Assembly: GCF_918698005.1 (NCBI RefSeq) | Contig: NZ_CAKKLJ010000009.1 | Location: 1-64,000 of the forward strand | Source of the DNA: Microbacterium sp. Bi121 | Lineage (GTDB): Bacteria; Actinomycetota; Actinomycetes; Actinomycetales; Microbacteriaceae | Reading direction: 5' to 3' | DNA length: 64,000 nucleotides | Shown: positions 36,186-44,930 of the stretch, piece after piece | Numbering within the stretch: the first letter of the stretch is position 1 | Layout: each line of letters opens with the position of its first letter | The notes under the pieces: model-generated | Seen by the model: the letters and a program-made list of their open reading frames with translations, nothing else | Database searches by the model: none | What the model was told of the DNA's origin: nothing | Program-made: the position numbers and the translations under genes

Positions 36186-37250
36186 TCAGTTCGCGGGCGC
36201 GGCAGTGGTCGATCCCGCACGAAAACGGGAGGTGAAATGCAGCGAGGTCGCCGGTTCGCCGCGCAGCATCCGTGCGATCTGCTCGCCGGCCGCTCGGCCC
36301 TTCTCGACGGCAGGCTGCACCATCGTGGTGAGCACGTGATCGCCGATCCCGTCGACGCGGATGCCGTCGAATCCGGCGACGCTGAGGTCTTCCGGCACGC
36401 GCAGTCCGAGCTCCTCGGCCGCACGGATGACGCCGGCGGCCAACAGGTCGCTCTGAGCGATGACCGCCGTCGGCCTGGATGCCGGATCGGTGAGGATCTC
36501 GCGTCCGGCGATGACGCCCTCGTCGATCGAGCTGGCCGATGCGGCGAGCGCAGGGGCTGCGGGGTACACGTCGCGCACGCCGGCCAGCCGGTCGACGGTC
36601 ACCTCGACGGTCGCGCGCTCGACCTTCTCGGCGGTGACGGGGCCGCGCGTCCGAGCGCTGTCCAGCGGGAGCGTGACGATGGAGACGTCCGTGTGGCCGA
36701 GCTCGCGGACGTGCCTGGCGATCTCGGCGGCCGCCTCGCGGTTGTCGAGCGTGATGCGCGGGATCCCCTCCCCGGCGTCCCCCTCGATCACGACGACCGG
36801 CAGCCCTCGGCTGCGCAGCACGTCCAACGATTCACGGGTGCGACCGGAGCATCCGATCAGCACGGCCGCGTCCACCGGCGCGGTGGTGAGGGCCGAGATG
36901 TCATCGTCCGCCGGGTCGTCGCGGAGGAGCAGCACCCCAGCGCCGAGCGAGGCGATGCCGTCGGTGAGCCCGTCCATCATGGGGATGGTGACCGGGTCGA
37001 GGAAGGCTGCGCGCAGCTGCCCCTCGAGCACGACGGCGACGATCCCGCTCCGCCCTCGCCGCAGTGAGGCGGCCATCGGGTCAGGTCCGGTGTAGCCGAG
37101 CGCGGCCGCTGCGGCGAGCACCCGATCGCGCGTCGCATCCGAGACCTTCGTCTTGCCGCTGAAGACGACGGACGCGGTCGAGGTCGACACTCCCGCTTCG
37201 CGGGCGACGTCGGACAGCGTCGCCCTGCGCGGTGCGGATGAAGCGCTCAT
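36186..37250 (-). CDS. LacI-family transcriptional regulator
   Basis: This 354-residue protein has an N-terminal LacI HTH (ATLSDVAREAGVSTSTASVVFSGKTKVSDATRDRV, residues about 9-43) and a periplasmic-binding-like sugar domain. It is divergent from the MFS gene, with a perfect palindrome in between, so it likely represses itself and/or the transporter. ATG 37250 sits 7 nt after TATCCT (37258-37263), with no Shine-Dalgarno. The inducer is probably a sugar; it cannot be named. Confidence 0.9.
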   Translation of the reverse strand: MSASSAPRRATLSDVAREAGVSTSTASVVFSGKTKVSDATRDRVLAAAAALGYTGPDPMAASLRRGRSGIVAVVLEGQLRAAFLDPVTIPMMDGLTDGIASLGAGVLLLRDDPADDDISALTTAPVDAAVLIGCSGRTRESLDVLRSRGLPVVVIEGDAGEGIPRITLDNREAAAEIARHVRELGHTDVSIVTLPLDSARTRGPVTAEKVERATVEVTVDRLAGVRDVYPAAPALAASASSIDEGVIAGREILTDPASRPTAVIAQSDLLAAGVIRAAEELGLRVPEDLSVAGFDGIRVDGIGDHVLTTMVQPAVEKGRAAGEQIARMLRGEPATSLHFTSRFRAGSTTAAPAN

Positions 37251-37282
37251 GGTTCCGAGGATAGCCGCTCCGAGTTTTCCAG

Positions 37283-37298
37283 ATCGAATCGATTCGAT
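37283..37298. promoter_or_regulatory. LacI-type operator between lacI and the MFS gene
   Basis: ATCGAATCGATTCGAT is a perfect 16-bp palindrome with a central CG, as in LacI-family operators. It ends at the first base of the MFS -10 box (TATGCT, 37298-37303) and lies about 20 bp from the lacI -10 box, so binding would block both divergent promoters. Confidence 0.75.
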
Positions 37299-37309
37299 AT
37301 GCTCAGCGC

Positions 37310-38539
37310 ATGGACTCAACGCTCACGCGCTCGCAGTACGTCCGCTGGCGCAATGCGATCTTCGCGATCTTCCTCGCCAGCGGCGTCTCGATCGCGACCT
37401 GGGCGTCACGCGTGCCCGACATCAAGAGCGCACTCGACATCAGCAACTCGCAGATAGGGCTGCTGCTGCTCGGCATGGGCGTCGCGTCGATCATCGGGAT
37501 CTCGACCGGCCCTGCCGTGATGGCGCGCACGGGTGCTCGGCGCGGGATGCTTTCCACCATGATCCTGCTGTCGATCGGGCTGGCGCTCGTCGGCGTCGGG
37601 ACGACCGTGTTCGCCGCGTTCCCGATCGTGATCGTCGGCCTCGCCCTGTTCGGCTTCGGCAACGGCGCTCTGGACGTGATGATGAACGTCGAAGCCACCG
37701 CGATCGAGCAGGAGGCCGGCAAGACGATCCTGCCGCTGTTCCACGCGTTCTTCAGCTTCGGCACCGTGATCGGCGCCGGCATCGGGTGGGTGGCGACCAA
37801 TGCGCACCTCTCGGTCGTACTGCACGCGGCCGTCGTGGCGACGGCGATCCTCGTCGCCGCGTTCGTGTGCATCGCGAACGTGCCGAACCGCGAGGCCGTG
37901 CTCGATCCTCAGGAGCCGGGCGAGAAGCCGCACTGGCGCGAGCGGATGCACGTCGCGCTGTCGGCCTGGCGCGAACCGCGCACCTACGCGCTCGGCGTCG
38001 TCATGCTCGGGATGTCGTTCGCCGAGGGCGGCGCCAACGACTGGCTCGCGCTCGGCACGGCGGAGGACCACGGCGGCGGCACGGCGATGGGCGCCGCGGC
38101 GCTCACCGTGTTCTCGGTGTGCATGACGACCGTGCGCATCTTCGGCGGGCCCCTGGTCGACCGGTTCGGCCGCGTGCTCGTCCTGCGAACGCTCTCCGTC
38201 GCGGCGGCAGTCGGCATCCTGCTCTTCATCCTCGCCCCGTCGCTCCCGCTCGTGTTCATCGGGGCTGCGCTGTGGGGGATCGGCGCGTCGCTCGGGTTCC
38301 CCCTCGGCATGTCGGCCGCTGCGGATGACCCGGCCAAGGCCGCTGCCCGCGTGAGCGCAGCGGCGACGATCGGCTACATCGCGTTCCTCGGCGGGCCTCC
38401 GGTGCTCGGCGTGATCAGCGAGCACATCGGCCTGTTGAACACGCTGTTCATCCTCGTCGCGCTGGTGGTCGCATCCGGTCTGTTCTCCGGCGCGGCCAAG
38501 CCGCTGGCGACGAAGAGCGCACCCGCCACGACGAAGTAG
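37310..38539 (+). CDS. MFS transporter (YbjJ/FucP-like)
   Basis: This 409-residue protein has 12 predicted helices, with the FFSFGTVIG and ISTGPAVMARTGARR segments typical of the YbjJ-like MFS group. The substrate is unknown; control by a LacI protein hints at a sugar or related compound. ATG 37310 sits 6 nt after TATGCT and lacks a Shine-Dalgarno (leaderless layout). Confidence 0.85.
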   Translation: MDSTLTRSQYVRWRNAIFAIFLASGVSIATWASRVPDIKSALDISNSQIGLLLLGMGVASIIGISTGPAVMARTGARRGMLSTMILLSIGLALVGVGTTVFAAFPIVIVGLALFGFGNGALDVMMNVEATAIEQEAGKTILPLFHAFFSFGTVIGAGIGWVATNAHLSVVLHAAVVATAILVAAFVCIANVPNREAVLDPQEPGEKPHWRERMHVALSAWREPRTYALGVVMLGMSFAEGGANDWLALGTAEDHGGGTAMGAAALTVFSVCMTTVRIFGGPLVDRFGRVLVLRTLSVAAAVGILLFILAPSLPLVFIGAALWGIGASLGFPLGMSAAADDPAKAAARVSAAATIGYIAFLGGPPVLGVISEHIGLLNTLFILVALVVASGLFSGAAKPLATKSAPATTK

Positions 38540-38616
38540 GCTCGTCTGCTCGCGCACGTGGGCGACGGCCACGAGCCGCTCAACCGGACGATCCGCAGAT
38601 CGGCATCCTGGGTGAG

Positions 38617-39561
38617 TCAGCGCAGCGGGGTGAAAACCTGCTCGGCCACTCTCGGCAACGCCCGGATGAGACGCGCGATCAGGAAGGCGATGGCGCCGGT
38701 GACGACTTTGTCGACCAGAGAGACGGTGAGATTGGTGCCGCTGACGGCCAGCCAGGGCCCGAGGCCGCCCTCCTGAAGGTGCGCGAAGAGCACATCGAGC
38801 CCGCGAGCGACGTGTCCGTTGTAGTACAGCATCGTGATGGGCACGGCGACGGCCGACGTCGCGATGGCGACCACGGCGCTCACGGCCAGAAACCGCGGCA
38901 GCGTGTTGCCCCAACCCCGCCGGACCCCGTAGCCCCAGATCAAGCCCGCGAAGATCATGGTCACCGCGAACAGGGCACCGCCGACCTGGAACTTGAGAAG
39001 TTCCACGACGACGAAAAGCACCCCGACGAGAGCGGCCAGCCACGGCCCGCCGATCAGCGCCACGACAGCCGTCCCCACCATGTCGACGAAGAAGACGTCA
39101 CCCAGCAGCGGGTTGAAGAACTTGCCGGTCGCGTTCAGGAGGAGCCCGCCCGTGACGAGCGCGACGATGAGCGCCGGCGTGGTGCGATGCACGCTGGGGA
39201 TGATGAACGCCGAGGCACCGATCGCGTCAGGCGTCGGACGGCTCTCCGGGACCAGCCGGGCCGCTTGAGCGACCCGCGCACGCCACTCCTCCGCTGTGTC
39301 GGCATCGCCGTCGAGCGCGCGCACGATCTCCGCGACGAGCTGAGCGTTCAGCCGCGCACGCCCGGGGCGGAAGACATCCGCGACCGTCGTGTGCGCGATC
39401 CGGGCCGTTGCCGGAGCGAGGCCATTCTCTTCGCGTTGTCGCGTGATGCGAGCGGCAAGCTCTCGGTACGTGACGCCACGAGATTCGCGCAGGATGCGGA
39501 GCTCCTCGACGATGGAGTTGAAGCGGGCCGACGCCTTCTGAGCGCGCACGTCCTGTTCCAC
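38617..39561 (-). CDS. XRE-type HTH fused to a multi-helix membrane domain
   Basis: This 314-residue protein has an N-terminal XRE-like DNA-binding domain (about residues 10-85: RFNSIVEELRILRESRGVTYRELAARI) followed by about six hydrophobic helices (residues 120-300) reminiscent of small ECF-type substrate components. Such a fusion could act as a membrane-bound one-component regulator. The GTG at 39561 sits 6 nt after TATGCT (minus strand), so the mRNA may be leaderless. Downstream of it is the convergent MFS gene. The membrane domain's ligand is unknown. Confidence 0.65.
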   Translation of the reverse strand: MEQDVRAQKASARFNSIVEELRILRESRGVTYRELAARITRQREENGLAPATARIAHTTVADVFRPGRARLNAQLVAEIVRALDGDADTAEEWRARVAQAARLVPESRPTPDAIGASAFIIPSVHRTTPALIVALVTGGLLLNATGKFFNPLLGDVFFVDMVGTAVVALIGGPWLAALVGVLFVVVELLKFQVGGALFAVTMIFAGLIWGYGVRRGWGNTLPRFLAVSAVVAIATSAVAVPITMLYYNGHVARGLDVLFAHLQEGGLGPWLAVSGTNLTVSLVDKVVTGAIAFLIARLIRALPRVAEQVFTPLR

Positions 39562-39593
39562 GACCACAGCATAGTGCGAACGCCGGCCAGTCC

Positions 39594-40412
39594 TCAGCGA
39601 GCCGGCCGCCCGCGCCGTGCCCGGTCGGCCGCCCACTCGGCCTCGCGCTGTCGCTGGCGCTTCTGCTTGTCCCGCTCGAGGGCGACACTCAGCTCGGCGC
39701 GCAGGCGCTGGAAGCGCGCATCGAGCTCCGCCTTCTTTTCCTTGCCGGGATACCCGAAGGCGCGGTAACGCTCGGAAGCCTCGGTCCACTTCGCCCACCG
39801 ATCCGTGAGGTCCGACCCGTGCGCGATCCGTTCCAGGACGAACAGTGCGTGATCCATATCGCGTGCGATGCGATCGCGGTGCTCCTGCGCACGCTGAATC
39901 GCATCCCCGAGCTTGCGGAAGTACTCCGCGCGCAGGCTGGAGAACTCCGCCGCGAGGGCATCGTTGTGCTCCTTCCCGGCGTATCCGGCCTGGAAGAACT
40001 CCCCGCCCAGCGCCTTCACCTGCGCCGTCGCCGGTCCGCCAGGCTCTCCGCCGAGCAGGAGGCGGAGCTGTCCGATCAGAGTCTTCTTCCGCCGCTTCGC
40101 CTCGTCTTGTTCACGGACGCGTGCGGGTGACGCGGGCGATGCTGTGGTGCCGCCCGCCCCCCGTCCACGGGCGGCACCACTCCCCGACTCCCTCGCCGCG
40201 AAGAACTCCGCGCGCGCGTTGCGATACGCGGCGCGGGCGGCGGAGAAGTCCCCCCAGATGCGCTGCCGATCTCTCGGATCAGCCGGTGCACCCAGCGTCT
40301 TCAGGTCTGATTCCAACTCACGCAGTCGTTGCTCGCCATTTCGCCAGTCGGCGGCGGCACGCATCGCAACGACCCGCGCGATGATCGCCTCGTACGCCGA
40401 CACGTTCGACAT
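39594..40412 (-). CDS. DUF349-like helical protein
   Basis: This 272-residue, charged, all-helical protein has two or three repeats of the pattern W/F-x-x-ARA-A-Y...FF and GYAGKEHNDALAAEFSSLRAEYF, resembling DUF349 three-helix units, with an Ala/Gly linker in between. No membrane helix is present. It starts 8 bp after the DUF2510 gene, so they are probably one operon. The function is unknown. Confidence 0.65.
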   Translation of the reverse strand: MSNVSAYEAIIARVVAMRAAADWRNGEQRLRELESDLKTLGAPADPRDRQRIWGDFSAARAAYRNARAEFFAARESGSGAARGRGAGGTTASPASPARVREQDEAKRRKKTLIGQLRLLLGGEPGGPATAQVKALGGEFFQAGYAGKEHNDALAAEFSSLRAEYFRKLGDAIQRAQEHRDRIARDMDHALFVLERIAHGSDLTDRWAKWTEASERYRAFGYPGKEKKAELDARFQRLRAELSVALERDKQKRQRQREAEWAADRARRGRPAR

Positions 40413-40420
40413 GCATCGAC

Positions 40421-41005
40421 TCAGCGGTAGTAGTTCGAGAGAACCGCGGACTCGAAAGCCGCGTACTCCATCTGGGCACGCTGCGCGTCCTTTGCCGCTG
40501 CCTTCGCGACAGACCCGGCGATCATGTTCCCGACGAGCCCACTGACCATGCCGCCTCCCGCGGACAGCTCGTTGGCCAGCCCCATCTTGCCCCCGCGCGA
40601 CGCCCCATCCTTGCTCCAGACGCCATTGTCGGGCGACCAGCTGATGCCATGCGGCGTCTTGATGACGTCGATCTTCACCCAGTAGTTCTTGACGGTCTTC
40701 AGACGCGCGGTGAAGTTGGCCTCAACCTCCTGGCGCCGCTTGTTCGCCTTCGACGTGACTTTGTGCTTGGTCAGCATGCCGGCCGCGATCGCATCGTTCT
40801 TCACGGACGTGAGGATGGCGACGACATCGTCGTCCCCACCGGACGCCGCGGCGATCTGGGTGACCTCGGCGGCGGTCACGGGCGGGACGGCCGGGGCCTC
40901 ATCGAGCGGTGGGTGGAAGTGATCGGTCCACTGATCTCCATCCCAGTACCGCTGACGACCGGGGTGCTGTTCGGCGGGATACCAGCCGGCGGGGCTTGTT
41001 GTCAT
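40421..41005 (-). CDS. DUF2510-domain protein
   Basis: This 194-residue protein carries an N-terminal DUF2510 motif (PAGWYPAEQHPGRQRYWDGDQWTDH, residues 5-30). This short domain is common at the N-terminus of actinobacterial envelope-associated proteins. Residues 60-190 carry basic and Gly/Ala-rich stretches without a clear membrane helix. GAAAGG precedes the ATG. It lies between the TPR and DUF349-like genes. The function is unknown. Confidence 0.75.
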   Translation of the reverse strand: MTTSPAGWYPAEQHPGRQRYWDGDQWTDHFHPPLDEAPAVPPVTAAEVTQIAAASGGDDDVVAILTSVKNDAIAAGMLTKHKVTSKANKRRQEVEANFTARLKTVKNYWVKIDVIKTPHGISWSPDNGVWSKDGASRGGKMGLANELSAGGGMVSGLVGNMIAGSVAKAAAKDAQRAQMEYAAFESAVLSNYYR

Positions 41006-41054
41006 TTTGATGCCTTTCGGTGATCTGATCGGGAGAAAAGGGGAGAGGGTTGCG

Positions 41055-42926
41055 TCACGAGACGTATCCGAGCGGGTGGATGCGAGCCGGCGCGAGCTGT
41101 GGAAGCAGCGCGAGGATCGGCCGCTGGTAAAGATCTGCCTCGAATGTGAGGCGGGAAAGATCCTCCTGCGCCCGACGATGCTCGATCTCGGCGGCCTGGA
41201 GATCGGCGTCGAGTTCGACGATGCGATCGGTGGCGGTCGCTACTGCCTGCTGGGCTGCCTGTCGCGCCCGTGTGACGTCCGACAGTTCCCGCTCCGCGCG
41301 ATCGCGCGCACGCTCGCTCTGGTCTTGCGCGATTCGCGCGTGATGATCACGGATCTGCTGTGCGGTGACCGCCTCGCGCTTTGCCACCGCGCGCCGTTCG
41401 GCCGCGTGGCCGAAGGCCTTGACGAGCCACACGACGAACAGAATGCCGAAGACGACTGCCGACGTCCCGGCAATGAACGCGATAGGCGGGTTCGCACCCG
41501 CGAAGGCCATCAGCAGCACCGTGACGATCAACGCCACGAAAGGTCGCAAAAACGGCTGGAACCCACCTACGACATTCGGCGTGTGCTCGATTGTCGCCGT
41601 CGCGGCAGGGAGCATCCGGTAGGCGGCGGCCGCTGCCTCGGCGCGTGCGACCGCCTCGACGGCGCCTTCGCGCTGGCGTTCGAGTTCGCGAACGTCCTCT
41701 CGCATACTCGCGAGAGTGAGGCGGGCGAGGTCCGCCGCCGCCCGTGTAGACGATACGGAGATTGCTGCCGCATCCAATCGCTGTGCGATACCGACGCGGG
41801 CATGCTCCACGACAGTGGGGAGTGCGGTGCGGACCCATCCGTCGTAGCCGATCATCGCCTGCGGGATGTCAGCCGGTTCGAGATTGGGGCCGAAGCCGTC
41901 GTCTCCCGATGCGGTGATGAGTCGCTGAATCTCCCGTCGCGCGTGAACCGGGCTCGAAGGATCGGAGGCGACGATCTCCGCAGCCTCTTCCGCGCCGGGA
42001 ACGCCCGCCTGAATCGCCACGACCGCCAGCTCCGGAGCGAGAGTGAACGCGTGAATGAGATCGCCTCGCGTCCCACGATGGACGGCGCGGATCAGGAGAA
42101 GCTCCGCGCACGTGGGCGCGACCCGCAACGCGCTGTCGAGAGCGCGCCCCACCTCGTCGGCCTGGTCGGGTGTCGCGACTGAGCGCAGCAGAATCGCGGC
42201 ACTCGCGGCCAGTGAACCCCATCTTTCGTCAGCCGTGGAGTACTTGATGGCCGAGACCAGCGACGCGAACGCCGCAGCCGGTTCGTTCAGCGCGGCCTGG
42301 GCGACACCGAGTGCGTAGCGGGGCGCCGGATTGGTCCGATCCTTCTCGATCGCGAGTTCGAGCTCGGGAACCGCGTCATCGAGCCACCCCTGCCCCAGCG
42401 ACATGACCCCCCGCCGGTAGTGTTCAGCGGCGGCGGTCGTCAGAGGCTGGGCGGTCATCGTCGCGATGTCGCCGAGAACGGCTGTCTGCTCGATCACCCG
42501 CTGCCCCACCAGCTCGAACCCGCCGTGGGTGATGCCAGCGATCACGTTCAGGTTTCGCTCGAGGGTCTCCAGTCCCTCGCTCACGGTCTGCTGGACCCGG
42601 AGGAAGCCGAGATCCAGCGAATCGCCGAGCCGGTCGTTCAGAGCATCCATCGAGGCGCCCAGATCGGCGACGGCATGCGTCGTATCCCGTTGCGCCGCGA
42701 CCTGGCGGTCCGCAGCGTCCGCAACAGCATGCTGCGTCGCCAACGCCGTCTCGCGGACGGCGTTGGTCTGCCGCTCTGCGGCCTCGATCTGCCGCCGCGC
42801 AGCCTCGAGTTGGACGCGGCGACTGCGCTGCGCTTCGACAGCAATGAGGGCGCCCGTCGCTGCAGCGTCGGCGTGGGCGCTCTCCACGATGTACTCAGCC
42901 CACTCCGGTCTCGGCATGCCCCCCAT
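41055..42926 (-). CDS. Large coiled-coil/TPR protein with C-terminal membrane helices
   Basis: The protein is 623 residues (or 620 from the ATG at 42917). An N-terminal coiled coil spans about residues 30-110. A helical repeat region with at least one TPR unit (AAEHYRRGVMSLGQGWLDDAVPELELAIEKD, about 170-200) follows. Two strong membrane helices lie near residues 470-520, then a C-terminal coiled coil. It heads the 42.9-39.6 kb module. The function is unknown; topology suggests a membrane-anchored scaffold. Confidence 0.7.
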   Translation of the reverse strand: MGGMPRPEWAEYIVESAHADAAATGALIAVEAQRSRRVQLEAARRQIEAAERQTNAVRETALATQHAVADAADRQVAAQRDTTHAVADLGASMDALNDRLGDSLDLGFLRVQQTVSEGLETLERNLNVIAGITHGGFELVGQRVIEQTAVLGDIATMTAQPLTTAAAEHYRRGVMSLGQGWLDDAVPELELAIEKDRTNPAPRYALGVAQAALNEPAAAFASLVSAIKYSTADERWGSLAASAAILLRSVATPDQADEVGRALDSALRVAPTCAELLLIRAVHRGTRGDLIHAFTLAPELAVVAIQAGVPGAEEAAEIVASDPSSPVHARREIQRLITASGDDGFGPNLEPADIPQAMIGYDGWVRTALPTVVEHARVGIAQRLDAAAISVSSTRAAADLARLTLASMREDVRELERQREGAVEAVARAEAAAAAYRMLPAATATIEHTPNVVGGFQPFLRPFVALIVTVLLMAFAGANPPIAFIAGTSAVVFGILFVVWLVKAFGHAAERRAVAKREAVTAQQIRDHHARIAQDQSERARDRAERELSDVTRARQAAQQAVATATDRIVELDADLQAAEIEHRRAQEDLSRLTFEADLYQRPILALLPQLAPARIHPLGYVS

Positions 42927-43026
42927 TCAAGCGAGCCACTCGAGCGCATCCCCGCCCGTACGCCCGTTCCCGGACAACCCCGGACAGCGCACCCGGCACG
43001 ATCACCGGACGAAGTAGGCTCGTCGG

Positions 43027-43722
43027 GTGCGCCTCGTCATCGCCCGCTGCTCCGTGGACTACACGGGCCGCCTCAACGCCCATCTGCCCCTCGCCACGCG
43101 TCTGCTCGTGCACAAGGGCGACGGGTCGCTGCTGGTGCACTCCGACGGAGGCAGCTACAAGCCGCTGAACTGGATGAGCCCACCGTGCACCCTCACCGCC
43201 GAGGAGCCGGGCGAGGAAGAGGCGAGTGCGGGTGTCATCGACGTCTGGCGCGTGACCCACAAGAAGACCGGCGATGCGCTGCGCGTGCAGATCTACGAAG
43301 TCCTGCACGACTCGGCGCATGAGCTCGGTATCGACCCCGGCCTGCAGAAGGACGGCGTGGAGGCCGACCTGCAGCGCCTGCTGGCCGAGCAGGTCTCGCT
43401 CATCTCGGACGGGGCGACCCTGGTACGCCGCGAGTACCCGACGGCGATCGGTCCCGTCGACCTGCTGGTTCGGGATGCCGCGGGCGTGGCCATCGCGGTC
43501 GAGGTCAAGCGCCGCGGAGACATCGACGGCGTCGAGCAGCTGACCCGCTACCTCGAACTCCTGGGGCGCGACCCGCACCTGTCTCCTGTGCAGGGCGTCT
43601 TCGCCGCCCAGGAGATCAAGCCCCAGGCCCGCGTTCTCGCCGAGGACCGCGGCATCCGCTGTCTCGTCCTCGACTACGACGAGATGAAGGGCATCGAGTC
43701 CGGCATCCCGCGATTGTTCTGA
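43027..43722 (+). CDS. nucS: Mismatch-specific endonuclease NucS/EndoMS
   Basis: NucS provides mutation avoidance in Actinobacteria, which lack MutS/MutL. The 231-residue protein starts [16 protein letters not shown] and has the RecB-like nuclease site (GPVDLLVRD, then [16 protein letters not shown], about residues 145-180) and the C-terminal YDEMKG...RLF. GTG 43027 sits 6 nt after TAGGCT. The length is typical. Confidence 0.95.
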   Translation: MRLVIARCSVDYTGRLNAHLPLATRLLVHKGDGSLLVHSDGGSYKPLNWMSPPCTLTAEEPGEEEASAGVIDVWRVTHKKTGDALRVQIYEVLHDSAHELGIDPGLQKDGVEADLQRLLAEQVSLISDGATLVRREYPTAIGPVDLLVRDAAGVAIAVEVKRRGDIDGVEQLTRYLELLGRDPHLSPVQGVFAAQEIKPQARVLAEDRGIRCLVLDYDEMKGIESGIPRLF

Positions 43723-43745
43723 GCGCGCGCCCATAGGCTGGACGC

Positions 43746-44426
43746 ATGCTGCACTCCCCCTATACCTGCGTGCTCTGGGACGTCGACGGCACGATCGCCG
43801 ATGCGACGCCCGGCATCTTCCCCCGGCTGCTCGAAGTGTACGAATCGTTCGGGCTGCCCGCGCCGGAGGCCGCCCAGCTGTCGCGCTGGGTCGGCCCGCC
43901 GATGTTCGAGTCGTTCCAGAAGCTCGCCGGCCTCAGCCCCGAGCGGGCCGGTGAGGCGCTGACCGCCTATCGCGCTCTCGCCGCGCGCGACGGTTACGCG
44001 GCGTCCGTCGACATCTACCCCGGAGTCCCCGACGTGATCCGCGACGTCGCCGCTGCCGGCATCCCGCAGGCGACAGCGAGCACGAAGCCGGAGAACCAGG
44101 TCCGCGCGATCCTCGAGCACAACGGACTGCTCGGTCTGTTCACCGCGATCTCCGGTGCGCGCGCCGGGGAGCTCGGACGCAGCGACGGCAAGAGCGACGT
44201 CATCCGCTGGGCGCTCGAGCGTCTCCAGGCTGCCGGCGCCGACACCTCGCGACCCGTGCTGATCGGCGACCGCTTCCATGACATCGAGGGCGCAGCGGAG
44301 TTCGGGATCCCCGTCATCTTCTCCGAGTGGGGTTTCGGCGAGGATGCCGAGGGCGAACCGGCCGCGTTCCGCGCGGTCGACGCTGCCGCTCTGCGCTCAC
44401 TCCTGCTCGTCGAAGAAGCCGCTTAA
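43746..44426 (+). CDS. HAD-family phosphatase (Gph-like)
   Basis: This 226-residue HAD hydrolase has motif I DVDGT, motif II STKPEN, and the C-terminal RFHDIEGA motif IV. It is similar to phosphoglycolate phosphatases, but the substrate is unknown. It begins 23 bp after nucS with its own leaderless-type start (TAGGCT at 43734-43739, ATG at 43746). Confidence 0.88.
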   Translation: MLHSPYTCVLWDVDGTIADATPGIFPRLLEVYESFGLPAPEAAQLSRWVGPPMFESFQKLAGLSPERAGEALTAYRALAARDGYAASVDIYPGVPDVIRDVAAAGIPQATASTKPENQVRAILEHNGLLGLFTAISGARAGELGRSDGKSDVIRWALERLQAAGADTSRPVLIGDRFHDIEGAAEFGIPVIFSEWGFGEDAEGEPAAFRAVDAAALRSLLLVEEAA

Positions 44427-44431
44427 GCCAC

Positions 44432-44484
44432 AGCACTCCCCGGGCGAGGGCACGCAGATGACGTGCTCCCGCTCAGGGAGTGCT
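44432..44484. terminator. Bidirectional hairpin terminator
   Basis: AGCACTCCC (44432-44440) pairs with GGGAGTGCT (44476-44484), with a nested GCACG/CGTGC stem inside, in the gap between the convergent HAD and cold-shock genes. Confidence 0.7.
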
Positions 44485-44497
44485 ATGTGTATCTGCC

Positions 44498-44704
44498 TCA
44501 GAGAGGGCGGATGTTCTCGGCCTGCAGGCCCTTGGGGCCCTGCGCCACATCGAACTCGACGCGCTGGTTCTCGTCGAGGGAGCGGTAGCCGCTTGACTCG
44601 ATGGCTGAGTAGTGCGCGAAGACGTCGGCGCCGCCGTCATCGGGGGAGATGAAGCCGAAGCCCTTCTCCGAGTTGAACCACTTGACCGTGCCTTGGGTGC
44701 TCAT
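44498..44704 (-). CDS. cspA: Cold-shock protein (CspA family)
   Basis: This 68-residue nucleic-acid-binding protein has the RNP motifs [11 protein letters not shown] and DVFAHYSAI. Such proteins act as RNA chaperones in cold or general stress. The ATG at 44704 lacks a good Shine-Dalgarno. A long leader with inverted repeats lies upstream, typical for csp genes. An upstream open frame is shadow sequence. Confidence 0.93.
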   Translation of the reverse strand: MSTQGTVKWFNSEKGFGFISPDDGGADVFAHYSAIESSGYRSLDENQRVEFDVAQGPKGLQAENIRPL

Positions 44705-44823
44705 GTACTGCCGTTCTGCTGGAATCTCGCCGGGGTGCCCCGACGAAGCCCACATTATCTGCGGGTCGCTCCAGCGGAACCGCTGCGACCAGAAGGTAAC
44801 CCAAATGTTGCAAGAACGGGAAC

Positions 44824-44854
44824 GGCCCTCACCGCGGGGGGAGCGGTGAGGGCC
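44824..44854 (-). terminator. Strong hairpin terminator after the MMPL gene
   Basis: GGCCCTCACCGC (44824-44835) and GCGGTGAGGGCC (44843-44854) form a perfect 12-bp stem with a 7-nt loop. It lies downstream of the MMPL gene and upstream of the cspA leader. Confidence 0.75.
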
Positions 44855-44904
44855 AAAGACGACCGGAGGGTGCGTCAAAGACAGCCTATATCCAACTGCA
44901 AGCG

Positions 44905-44928
44905 TTTGTCCCCCATATGGGGGACAAA
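44905..44928. promoter_or_regulatory. 24-bp perfect palindrome at the MMPL 3' end
   Basis: TTTGTCCCCC-ATAT-GGGGGACAAA is perfectly palindromic and ends 2 bp before the MMPL stop codon. It may be a second terminator hairpin or a protein-binding site. Confidence 0.7.
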
Positions 44929-44930
44929 GA

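Noticed and set aside
35103-37067. A 654-codon plus-strand frame over mrpA and lacI
   Set aside because: The composition is that of antisense high-GC shadow sequence, and both genes on the other strand are well supported.
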